DNA of 36,234 nucleotides from Loigolactobacillus jiayinensis (GTDB taxonomy: Bacteria; Bacillota; Bacilli; Lactobacillales; Lactobacillaceae): positions 1 to 36,234 of the forward strand of contig NZ_RHOF01000041.1 of the NCBI RefSeq assembly GCF_003946445.1, written 5' to 3'. The position numbers were made by a program, and so were the translations under genes. Every line of letters starts with the position of its first letter. Position 1 is the stretch's first letter. A model generated the notes under the pieces. That model was given only the letters and a program-made list of their open reading frames with translations, had not been told where the DNA came from and did not search any database. Positions 1 through 7,406 of this stretch are shown here, piece after piece.

Positions 1-24
1 GTTACTGGCGCATTCGCCAATAAC
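1..24 (-). terminator. possible transcription terminator stem after ftsY, cut by the window edge
   Basis: An inverted repeat of two 10-base arms (GTTACTGGCG and CGCCAATAAC, four bases between them) lies 13 bp beyond the ftsY stop codon. On the minus strand its single mismatch becomes a G-T (G-U) wobble, so it would fold in the ftsY transcript. A minus-strand T-run, if present, lies outside the window, so this could also be a plain intergenic hairpin. Confidence 0.3.
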
Positions 25-36
25 TAGGACCTTTTT

Positions 37-1056
37 TTATTCCGTTTTTTCTTCGGTTGGTTCGCCTTGAATCAAGTCTTTGAACAGCCCATAAACAAAC
101 GCATTAGCGTCAAATGGTTGCAAGTCATCGATTTGTTCACCAAGACCGACTAATTTGACCGGCACATCCAGTTCGCTACGAATGGCCAGCACGATACCGC
201 CTTTAGCCGTACCATCTAATTTAGTCAGTACGATCCCAGTAACATCAGTGGTTTCCTTGAATTGTTTAGCTTGGATCAAAGCGTTTTGGCCAGTCGTCGA
301 ATCTAGCACTAGCAATACTTCATGGGGTGCGTCAGGAATTTCTCGCGAGATTATCCGCTTAATTTTCTCCAACTCATTCATCAAGTTGACCTTATTTTGT
401 AGCCGACCAGCGGTATCAACCAACAATACATCGTCGTGATCACGTTTGACTTTTTGCACCGCATCATAGACAACCGCCGCTGGATCGCTTTGTGCTTTAC
501 CAGCGATCACCGGCACGTCAGCGCGCTGACCCCAAACCTGCAATTGTTCAATGGCCCCAGCTCGGAAAGTATCCGCTGCTGCCAAAACTACTTTTTTGCC
601 TTCTTCTTTGTACTGATGCGCTAATTTACCAACAGTCGTCGTTTTACCGACGCCATTAACGCCAACAAATAGGATAATTGTGGGTCCATCAACTGCAAAA
701 TTTATATCGTTTTTTTCGTCTGTTCCTTCAGCTTCGTAGATATTAACCAATTTTTCAACAATGACCTGGGCCACGTCCTGTTGGCTTTTGGCATTGCGTA
801 ATTTCACTTCATCGCGCAATTCATCGCTGAGCTTAACCGCCATTTCATAGCCAACATCGGCACCAATCAAGGTTTCTTCTAAATCATCAAAGAAGTCCTC
901 ATCCACCGTCCGAAAATTAGCAAATAATGCATTCAGCCGATCGCCAAACGTTTTACGACTTTTTTCTAAGCCCTTGTCATACTTCTCTTCAGTTGGTGTT
1001 TCTTCCGGTTTCGCGCCACCGGTAAACGCCTGTTTAATTTTATCAAATAAGCCCAT
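37..1056 (-). CDS. ftsY: signal recognition particle receptor FtsY
   Basis: SRP-family GTPase that docks ribosome-nascent chain-SRP complexes at the membrane SecYEG channel for co-translational insertion. The 339-residue protein has a short charged N-terminal A region (about 1-35), a helical N domain, and the G domain: P-loop GVNGVGKTT at 132-140, DTFRAGA near 162, DTAGR at 214-218, TKLD at 278-281, and the C-terminal GLGEQIDDLQPFD motif. The short A domain is typical of Gram-positive FtsY. ATG start. It is last in the rnc-smc-HAD-ftsY group and begins 4 bp after the HAD gene, so it is very likely co-transcribed. Identification is secure. Confidence 0.97.
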   Translation of the reverse strand: MGLFDKIKQAFTGGAKPEETPTEEKYDKGLEKSRKTFGDRLNALFANFRTVDEDFFDDLEETLIGADVGYEMAVKLSDELRDEVKLRNAKSQQDVAQVIVEKLVNIYEAEGTDEKNDINFAVDGPTIILFVGVNGVGKTTTVGKLAHQYKEEGKKVVLAAADTFRAGAIEQLQVWGQRADVPVIAGKAQSDPAAVVYDAVQKVKRDHDDVLLVDTAGRLQNKVNLMNELEKIKRIISREIPDAPHEVLLVLDSTTGQNALIQAKQFKETTDVTGIVLTKLDGTAKGGIVLAIRSELDVPVKLVGLGEQIDDLQPFDANAFVYGLFKDLIQGEPTEEKTE

Positions 1057-1060
1057 ATCT

Positions 1061-1876
1061 TCACTCCTTCAAGTCAAAATAATGCCGCAAAAATCGTGCC
1101 ACGCCATCGTGTTCATTGTCTACAGTCGTCACTTGGTTGGCCACAGCTTTGATTGCCAGCACACCATTAAGCATCGCCACGCCAACACCGGCAGCTTGTA
1201 ACATTGATAGATCATTTAACTGATCACCAAATGCCATCAGATTAGCGCGTTGCCAGCCAAAACGCTGTAACAAGATATCTAGCGCTGCAGCTTTAGTCAC
1301 CGCCAGCGGACTAAATTCCAACAAGTTAGTCCGCGACGAAGCCACGTTAAACGCTTGGGTCAACGTGAGCGGTAATTGTTGCTGTCCTTGGGCTAGTAAA
1401 GCTGGTGCAGCTGCCACCACAGCTTTACTATATTGCAAATCCGCTGCTAAGTCCATGAAAGTCCGCGGCGCAAAGGTTAATGCTGGATTCATTTGTTGAT
1501 ATAACGACGCAGGTAAATCGCTTAGTGGATAAACTTGTTCAAAGTCTAAAACATCCAGCGGCCACGCCACCGTGTGCGCAAAATCGACTAATGGCGCTAA
1601 CGTTGCCTTAGTCATACTTTGCTGAGCTAAAATCTGCCGGTCAGCCACCTGTTGAACTAAGGCACCATTAAACGTCACCACATAATGATTAGCCCCAGTT
1701 AAACCAAGTTGCGCCAAGTACGGCCAAATCGCATTGATCGGCCGCCCTGTACACAACACTAATTGTACATCTAACGCTGCCAGTTGCTGCAAGGTCGTTA
1801 CCGTCAGTGGGGTCAACGCCTTGGCCTCATTCAACAGCGTACCATCAAGATCAAAAGCAATCATTCGAATACTCAT
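1061..1876 (-). CDS. Cof-type HAD-superfamily sugar-phosphate phosphatase
   Basis: Predicted Mg-dependent phosphohydrolase of the Cof/YidA (HAD IIB) group; members dephosphorylate sugar phosphates, FMN or pyridoxal phosphate, and the substrate cannot be read from sequence. The 271-residue protein shows HAD motif I as FDLDGTLL (Asp9 and Asp11), motif II as CTGRP, a motif III lysine in AVTKAAALD, and motif IV as FGDQLNDLSML. A cap domain lies between motifs II and III. The ATG overlaps the smc stop as ATGA, and ftsY follows after 4 bp, so the gene is embedded in the rnc-smc-ftsY operon. That position need not mean a related function. Confidence 0.88.
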   Translation of the reverse strand: MSIRMIAFDLDGTLLNEAKALTPLTVTTLQQLAALDVQLVLCTGRPINAIWPYLAQLGLTGANHYVVTFNGALVQQVADRQILAQQSMTKATLAPLVDFAHTVAWPLDVLDFEQVYPLSDLPASLYQQMNPALTFAPRTFMDLAADLQYSKAVVAAAPALLAQGQQQLPLTLTQAFNVASSRTNLLEFSPLAVTKAAALDILLQRFGWQRANLMAFGDQLNDLSMLQAAGVGVAMLNGVLAIKAVANQVTTVDNEHDGVARFLRHYFDLKE

Positions 1877-4800
1877 GCGTGCGCCTCCGTTTTTGCGTCT
1901 GCCAACGCCACCGATACCATGTGCGATACGCCAGACTCCTGCATCGCCACACCGAACAAGACGTCCATTGCCATCATCGTCCCTTTACGGTGCGTGATGA
2001 CCACGAACTGGGTTTGCTGGTCATAGCGTTGCAGAAAATGACCAAAGCGTTCAACATTGGCTTCGTCTAAGGCTGCTTCTACTTCATCTAAAATACACAA
2101 CGGTACCGGCCGTACGTTGATGATCGCAAATAATAACGTAATCGCCGTTAACGCTCGTTCACCGCCAGATAATAAACTAAGCTGCTGCAACTTTTTACCC
2201 GGTGGCTGGGCGGTAATTTCAATACCTGTAGTTAACAAATCAGCTGGCTCCGTTAAGCTTAGGCTAGCTTGCCCGCCGCCAAACATTTGCGGAAAAATTT
2301 CGGCAAAAGCTTTCGCCGTTGCATCAAAGGTCGCCTTAAACCGCTGGCTCACTTCCTGATCCATTTCCGTCATTGTCGCTGCCAATTGCTCACGAGCGCT
2401 AAGTAAGTCATCGCGCTGTGCCAATAAGAATTCATAACGTTGACTGACCCGCTCGTACTCGGCGATGGCACCAAGGTTAACTTCGCCTAGATCGGCTAAG
2501 CCTAACTTCAATAGCTTTTGTTGTTGCTGTAATTGGGCCAAATCAGTTGACAACGCAGCAGCTTTTGCAGCTTCAAAGCTTAGACTGTAGTCACTTTCTA
2601 ACTGACTCAACGCGTGATTAAGGCTGTCATTTAAGCTCGTTAAAGTTGCCTCAATTCGCTGTTGAGCCGCTAATTGCTGCTGATAAGATGTTTGTGCATG
2701 CGCCAATTGTGCTTCTTGCTGCTGCAAGGTTGTTGCTAGTTCATCACGTTGTGTTTTAATCGTAGCAATCTGCTGTGCCAATTGTTCTAACTGTTGCGCT
2801 GCCCGCTTGAGATCCGCCGCATTACTGGCATGATCACGCGTTTGCGTGCTCAAACGCTGCTGCAGTTGCTCGATTTGTTGCTGATTACGGGCCATCGCTG
2901 CCTGCAATACACTTTGTTGCTCAACGTGTGTGCGGTTAGTTTGCTGCCGCTGCTTTTGCTGTTCCTGCGCCACTGCCAAATCAGTTTGCGCTTGTTGTCG
3001 CTGACTAGCTGTCGCTGCTTGCGTGGCCTGCCAACTATTTAACGTCGCTTGCTTCGCCTTCAGCGTTGCTTGGCTTTGGGCAATTGCAGTCGCTATTTGT
3101 TCAGTTTGCGCTTGATTATCCGCAATTTTCTGCTGATAATCCGCTGCCGCTTCATTTTGTTGCTGATTGGTAAAACTGAACGCCTGCTGTTGCCGGGCTA
3201 GCTGTGTCGCTTGGCGCGTCAAATCTTTCAAAGTCGCTTGGCTTTCTAGTGCCTGTTGCGCCAAGGCTTGTTGTTGCGTATCGCTAGTCGCCAACTGTTG
3301 TTTGTCGGTTTCAATTTGCTGCTTCAGTACTTGCAGTGCCTGTTCTTTAGTCGCCAGCTGCTGCTTCATTTTAGCCAGTTGTGCGACCAAATCGCGTTGT
3401 TCCTGTTCGCGGGCTAGCAAGCCATTTTGCTTGGTGCGACCGCCACCAGTCATGGCACCACCTGGATTCAGAATATCGCCGTCTAACGTGACGATACGGA
3501 CCCGGTGCTGCAATAACGCTGCTAATTTGATTGCCGCCGTTAAATCTGTTGCAACTACGCTGTGGCCAAGTAAGTGGCGCATCACACTAGCATGCTCAGG
3601 TGCAAACTTAACTAGGTCCGCGGCCACACCAATAAAGCCTGACTGCGAACTGATTTGCTGCAATTGATTAGCGTTTAATTGTTGCGGCTGCATGACCGAT
3701 AAGGGTAGAAAAGTAGCGCGACCTAGGCGTTGTTGCTTTAAATAAGCAATGCTGCGTTTACCGGCCGCTTCATCGGCCACCACTACTGCTTGTAATTGAC
3801 CGCCTAAAATAGCCTCTATTGCTGTATTGTATTTAGCCGGCACCGTCAGTAATTCAGCCACGGCACCGATAACACCAGCTAACTGGGCTTTATGCTGTAA
3901 AACACCCCGTACGCCGGCATAAAAGCCACTGTAATCGTCCTTCATTTCGGCTAAACTAGCTTGCTTAGCTGCCACTTTCTGCATAATAGCCAGCGCCTGA
4001 TACCATTGTTGCTGTTGCTGATCGTAAGTGTGTTGCTGTTGTTCTACTTGTGTAGTTAGCACTTGCTGCTGTTGTGTTTGCGCGGTTTGCTTGGTTTTAA
4101 TTGCTGTCGCTGCCACTTGTGCTGCGGCTAATTGGCCCTTTAACGTCGCGGTTTGTTGCGCTAATGCGGTTTGTTCAGCCTGCTGTTTTTCGTCTTGTGC
4201 CTTAGTTTGCTGCTGCTCCCGCGCCAAATAAACCGCCTCATTATGCAAAGTGGTTTGCGCCTGCAATTGATCAATGTATTGCTGCTGTAACGCTGCCACC
4301 TGTTGCTTTAAAGTGGCTTCATCGACCTGCTGCGCCTGTGTATAATTAGCGACCGTTTGCTGCTTTTGCTTTAAATCAGCTTTAGCTTCCTGCAGTGCCG
4401 TTTTCTCGGCGGTAAGCACTTGCTGTAACGCCGTTAACTGGCCTTGTTGCTGCTTTAATTCACCAGTTAAATCGGTTAACTTATCTTGTGCAACTTGCCG
4501 CCGCTCACCAGCTAATTCAGCTTGCCCAGACAATTCTGCTTGCTGCTTGGTGATCCGCAGCTGATCTTGCTGCAATGTATCTAATCGCTGTGTATTTTTC
4601 TGTTGCTGGGCTTTTTGCGCGGTAACCTTAGTTTGAAATTCACTTTGGTTACGTTGCGCTAACACGACATTTTCCTTAGCAGCTTTCAATGCTTGTTGCT
4701 GTTGTGTTTTAGCAGCTGCCCGCGTCTCAATTTGCCGGACTAATAGCGTTTTAGTGACTTGATCCAGTTGCTTTTTTTGTTGCAAGTAATCCTTAGCTAA

Positions 4801-5430
4801 GCTACTTTGTTCCTTCAGCGGTTCTACTTGTTGACCTAATTCAGCAATAATATCGGCCACCCGATGCAGATTATCCGCGGTGGCATTCAGCTGACTGTCG
4901 GCTTCTTTTTTACGTTGCTTGTATTGTACAACACCAGCAGCTTCTTCAATAATGCCGCGCCGGTCAGCCGGTTTGCTATTAAAAATTGCCGCAATTTTTC
5001 CCTGTGAAATAATGGAAAAGGATTCTCGCCCAAGGCCAGAATCCATGAATAAATTAACAATATCCTTTAAGCGACAACTTTTTTGATTTAAATAAAAGGC
5101 TGATGTTCCGTCACGATATAACACGCGGGTCACTTTGACCTCAGCATAATCTACTGGTAATTGATGGTCGCTGTTATCAAAGGTCAGCGACACTTCAGCC
5201 CGATTTAATGGCTTGCGGGTATTGGAGCCGGCAAAAATAATGTCGGGCATTTTCCCACCGCGCAGGCTTTTGGCCGATTGTTCCCCTAGCGCCCAACGAA
5301 TTGCTTCAGTAATATTGCTTTTACCACTACCGTTAGGGCCAACGATACCAGTGATGCCATGGTCAAATTGAATCACTGTCTTGTCCGCAAATGATTTGAA
5401 GCCGTTGATTTCTAATGTTTTAAGTTGCAC
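1873..5430 (-). CDS. smc: chromosome condensation and segregation ATPase Smc
   Basis: Core SMC subunit that, with ScpA and ScpB, organises and segregates the chromosome. The 1185-residue length is normal for the family. The N-terminal head has Walker A GPNGSGKSN at 31-39; long coiled coils flank a hinge (roughly 500-650, around SGFYAGVRGVL and GVIGAVAEL); the C-terminal head has the signature LSGGERALTA and Walker B CILDEVEAALDEAN. The coiled coils are strikingly rich in glutamine, with several QQQ and QQQQ runs, but no frameshift or truncation is visible. The start is GTG at 5428-5430, with AAGGAG upstream at normal distance. rnc ends 37 bp upstream, and the smc stop overlaps the next ATG by 4 bp. 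Confidence 0.97.
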   Translation of the reverse strand: MQLKTLEINGFKSFADKTVIQFDHGITGIVGPNGSGKSNITEAIRWALGEQSAKSLRGGKMPDIIFAGSNTRKPLNRAEVSLTFDNSDHQLPVDYAEVKVTRVLYRDGTSAFYLNQKSCRLKDIVNLFMDSGLGRESFSIISQGKIAAIFNSKPADRRGIIEEAAGVVQYKQRKKEADSQLNATADNLHRVADIIAELGQQVEPLKEQSSLAKDYLQQKKQLDQVTKTLLVRQIETRAAAKTQQQQALKAAKENVVLAQRNQSEFQTKVTAQKAQQQKNTQRLDTLQQDQLRITKQQAELSGQAELAGERRQVAQDKLTDLTGELKQQQGQLTALQQVLTAEKTALQEAKADLKQKQQTVANYTQAQQVDEATLKQQVAALQQQYIDQLQAQTTLHNEAVYLAREQQQTKAQDEKQQAEQTALAQQTATLKGQLAAAQVAATAIKTKQTAQTQQQQVLTTQVEQQQHTYDQQQQQWYQALAIMQKVAAKQASLAEMKDDYSGFYAGVRGVLQHKAQLAGVIGAVAELLTVPAKYNTAIEAILGGQLQAVVVADEAAGKRSIAYLKQQRLGRATFLPLSVMQPQQLNANQLQQISSQSGFIGVAADLVKFAPEHASVMRHLLGHSVVATDLTAAIKLAALLQHRVRIVTLDGDILNPGGAMTGGGRTKQNGLLAREQEQRDLVAQLAKMKQQLATKEQALQVLKQQIETDKQQLATSDTQQQALAQQALESQATLKDLTRQATQLARQQQAFSFTNQQQNEAAADYQQKIADNQAQTEQIATAIAQSQATLKAKQATLNSWQATQAATASQRQQAQTDLAVAQEQQKQRQQTNRTHVEQQSVLQAAMARNQQQIEQLQQRLSTQTRDHASNAADLKRAAQQLEQLAQQIATIKTQRDELATTLQQQEAQLAHAQTSYQQQLAAQQRIEATLTSLNDSLNHALSQLESDYSLSFEAAKAAALSTDLAQLQQQQKLLKLGLADLGEVNLGAIAEYERVSQRYEFLLAQRDDLLSAREQLAATMTEMDQEVSQRFKATFDATAKAFAEIFPQMFGGGQASLSLTEPADLLTTGIEITAQPPGKKLQQLSLLSGGERALTAITLLFAIINVRPVPLCILDEVEAALDEANVERFGHFLQRYDQQTQFVVITHRKGTMMAMDVLFGVAMQESGVSHMVSVALADAKTEAHA

Positions 5431-5467
5431 ACTGTCGGGCTCCTTTTACTATATCTTGAAACGTGTT

Positions 5468-6160
5468 TTACGCTTGTAATTTTCGCAAAGCCACTTCGGC
5501 CGCCACTTGTTCTGCGGCTTTTTTCGTGTGGCCAGTACCTTGACCTAAAACTTGGTCGCGGGCAACAACTTCCACTGTAAACTGAGCGTCATTAGCTGGA
5601 CCAGCTTCAGCAATCAAACGATAAGTGATTTCCACTTCGCCATCTTTTTGTAAAAATTCCTGCAAATTGGTTTTGTGGTCCATCACGTAAGAAAATGCCC
5701 CGGCTTCAACTTTCGGGAAGACGACCTGCGCAACAAACTTCTGCACCGCTGCCTTACCTTGATCCAAGTACAATGAACCAACGAAACTTTCAAAAATATC
5801 GCATAATAACGAATTGCGATCGCGGGCACCGTTTTTTTCTTCACCCTTACCAAGTTTAATGTATTGATCAAAATGGCATTCCCGGGCAAAAGCACTAAAA
5901 CTATCCTCACAGACGATTGCCGCACGTAACCGGGTCAATTTACCTTCAGGATAATTGGGGTACTTTTTGTATAAATATTCCGACACAGTTAATTCCATTA
6001 CCGCATCACCAAGAAATTCGATCCGCTGATAATCTTGTAACTTCAAATTTGGATGTTCATTCACGTATGAAGATTGCGTAAATGCCTCAGATAACAGATC
6101 GACATTCCGGTACTCAATACCGAAACGGTCACGTAATTCATTTAAAAATGTTTGCTCCAC
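5468..6160 (-). CDS. rnc: ribonuclease III
   Basis: Double-strand-specific endoribonuclease that matures rRNA and cuts structured mRNAs. The 230-residue protein has the family signature RIEFLGDAV at 46-54 (catalytic Glu48 and Asp52), the second acidic cluster CDIFESFVGSLYLD, and a C-terminal double-stranded RNA binding domain (from about residue 150, starting HKTNLQEFLQK). The start is GTG at 6158-6160 with the ribosome binding site GAAAGGAG at 6168-6175 (minus strand). It heads the rnc-smc-HAD-ftsY operon. Its predicted leader is about 500 nt and mostly made of the tandem hairpin repeats at 6174-6600, which is unusual and may be regulatory. Confidence 0.97.
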   Translation of the reverse strand: MEQTFLNELRDRFGIEYRNVDLLSEAFTQSSYVNEHPNLKLQDYQRIEFLGDAVMELTVSEYLYKKYPNYPEGKLTRLRAAIVCEDSFSAFARECHFDQYIKLGKGEEKNGARDRNSLLCDIFESFVGSLYLDQGKAAVQKFVAQVVFPKVEAGAFSYVMDHKTNLQEFLQKDGEVEITYRLIAEAGPANDAQFTVEVVARDQVLGQGTGHTKKAAEQVAAEVALRKLQA

Positions 6161-6173
6161 AATGGGGCTCCTT

Positions 6174-6600
6174 TCTACTACACTGCTAAGGTTAGTTTAA
6201 CTTAGCTTAAGTTCGCTAAGTTAAACTTCGGATGTTTCGGGCGATGGCCATTCTACTACGGCGAAGTACGCCTAGTAGAAACATGGCTCTACTTCACTAC
6301 TAAGGTTAGTTTAAATTAGCTTAAGTTCGCTAATTCAAACTCCAGATGTTTCGGGCGATGGCCATTCTACTACGGCGAAGTACGCCTAGTAGAAACATGG
6401 CTCTACTTCACAACTATGGTCAGTTCAAATTAGCTTAAGTTCGCTAAGTTAAACTTCGGATGTTTCGGGCGATGGCCATTCTACTACGGCGAAGTACGCC
6501 TAGTAGAAACATGGCTCTACTTCACAACTATGGTCAGTTCAAATTAGCTTAAGTTCGCTAAGTTAAACTTCGGATGTTTCGGGCGATGGCTATTCTACTA
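6174..6600 (-). repeat. 114-bp tandem repeat array, about 3.75 copies, in the rnc leader
   Basis: The block TTAGCTTAAGTTCGCTAA recurs at 6202, 6316, 6430 and 6544, exactly 114 bp apart. Flanking sequence is nearly identical between copies, so this is a tandem array, with the leftmost boundary at about 6174 and the last copy truncated at 6600. Two inverted repeats recur. Stem A has 12-base arms and an 8-base loop (6195-6226, 6309-6340, 6423-6454, 6537-6568). Stem B runs GCCAT-TCTACTA-GGCG with small bulges and a 5-base loop (6247-6287, 6361-6401, 6475-6515). No open reading frame spans it. It abuts the rnc ribosome binding site and lies downstream of a predicted promoter. Confidence 0.93.
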
Positions 6601-6850
6601 TAACGCCCCGCGCAACGACACGCTCCCAAAATTAAAATTCAGACGCCATAATTCACACCAGCGTATTATACAGGTTTTTAAGCGAAAAAACTAGCCGCTG
6701 ACTTACGGCACAAATTAAAATTACTTAAAACTAGTTTTATAGATACTGATAATAATAAAATTAGTTCATACATATATAGCCAAGCTGATCACACCGCATC
6801 ACTTTAGTAAAAAAATTTTCTTGGCGTTTAATTTCACCAACCAGCCTAAC
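6601..6850. other. AT-rich non-coding stretch between the acpP terminator and the repeat array
   Basis: About 250 bp with no credible open reading frame on either strand. It is AT-rich and holds the likely rnc promoter near 6665. Nothing else I can support is visible here. Confidence 0.6.
6665..6693 (-). promoter_or_regulatory. predicted promoter of the rnc operon
   Basis: On the minus strand a perfect TATAAT (6665-6670) lies about 500 bp upstream of rnc and 180 bp beyond the acpP terminator. The -35 at 17 bp spacing (TAGTTT) is weak. If used, the transcript would include the whole 114-bp repeat array in its leader. Confidence 0.5.
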
Positions 6851-6892
6851 AAAAATGAGTCACCGCTATCCCTTAGAATAACACTGACTCAT
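6851..6892 (-). terminator. rho-independent terminator of acpP
   Basis: Arms ATGAGTCA (6855-6862) and TGACTCAT (6885-6892) form a perfect 8-bp stem, extended inside by further A-T, G-C and G-U pairs, and followed on the minus strand by a short T-run. It begins a few bases after the acpP stop, so acpP should be a single-gene transcript. Confidence 0.8.
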
Positions 6893-6899
6893 CACTGTT

Positions 6900-7139
6900 T
6901 TATTGATGGTTTTTGACGTAAGTTACTGCGTCGCCCACTGTCGCTAATTTTTCTGCATCTTCATCCGAAATCTCAGCACCGAAAGTATCTTCTAACTCCA
7001 AGATAAATTCGACAATGTCGATCGAATCAGCGTTTAAATCTTTCTTAAAATCAAGTGACTGGCTGACCTTATCAGCTGACACTTCAAACCGATCCTCGAT
7101 CAATTTTGCGATCTTATCATAGATCTCTTGCTCAGACAT
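6900..7139 (-). CDS. acpP: acyl carrier protein
   Basis: Small acidic carrier that holds growing acyl chains on a 4'-phosphopantetheine arm during fatty acid synthesis and passes them to PlsX and other acyltransferases. The 79-residue protein has the attachment motif LNADSIDIVEF with Ser39 as the modified residue. The aspartate before the serine and the downstream acidic helix are standard. ATG start. It lies between plsX and rnc, as acpP does in many Firmicutes, but no fab genes accompany it and it has its own promoter and terminator. A second acpP in the main fab cluster elsewhere is possible. Confidence 0.95.
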   Translation of the reverse strand: MSEQEIYDKIAKLIEDRFEVSADKVSQSLDFKKDLNADSIDIVEFILELEDTFGAEISDEDAEKLATVGDAVTYVKNHQ

Positions 7140-7265
7140 CTAATCCCCCCTTGCTTGGTTATTAAAATAACCAATAATTTTGCGCCGGACAAATCAAATT
7201 CGTCGCTGCTTTTTTTTAACAACGCTTCAAATGTAGATCACTGGTAAGAAAAATCAGCACGCGCA

Positions 7266-7279
7266 GTAAAATATTTTAC
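7266..7279. promoter_or_regulatory. perfect 14-bp palindrome at the predicted acpP start of transcription
   Basis: GTAAAATATTTTAC is a perfect palindrome beginning about 6 bp downstream of the predicted -10 box of acpP. A position over the +1 region is where a repressor site would act. No known regulator consensus is matched with confidence. Confidence 0.4.
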
Positions 7280-7285
7280 CGCTCA

Positions 7286-7314
7286 TTTATGCACTATGTT
7301 ACATGTATTGTCAC
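7286..7314 (-). promoter_or_regulatory. predicted promoter of acpP
   Basis: On the minus strand GTGACA (7309-7314) is followed after 17 bp by CATAAA (7286-7291), five of six and four of six matches to the vegetative consensus. It would give a leader of about 140 nt. The plsX-acpP gap of 267 bp holds nothing else I can name. Confidence 0.45.
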
Positions 7315-7406
7315 AATCAGCACTTATGCTTACTTTTTTCACTAGTAGTCGATTTCAAGGTTCAAATAGTAGTGTAATGGTTTTATTCGCCATTGTCTAG
7401 CCCAAT

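Noticed and set aside
3167-3667. Plus-strand open frame of 166 codons inside smc
   Set aside because: It is cysteine- and serine-rich because it is antisense to glutamine and alanine codons of smc; no ribosome binding site and no plausible protein.
5683-5925. Minus-strand open frame of 80 codons inside rnc
   Set aside because: It is a different-frame shadow of rnc with no family features.
6174-6600. CRISPR array
   Set aside because: The repeated unit is 114 bp and nearly identical throughout, with no alternation of short repeats and unique spacers, and no cas genes are near.
6174-6600. Coding repeat of 38 residues (114 is divisible by 3)
   Set aside because: Stop codons interrupt the frames in every copy and no ribosome binding site or long frame exists.
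7186-7200. FabT-type operator upstream of acpP
   Set aside because: Only one half-site-like ATCAAATT is present; the matching half is missing.
7374-7406. Terminator after plsX
   Set aside because: Only a 5-bp stem (AATGG/CCATT) without a following T-run on the minus strand.
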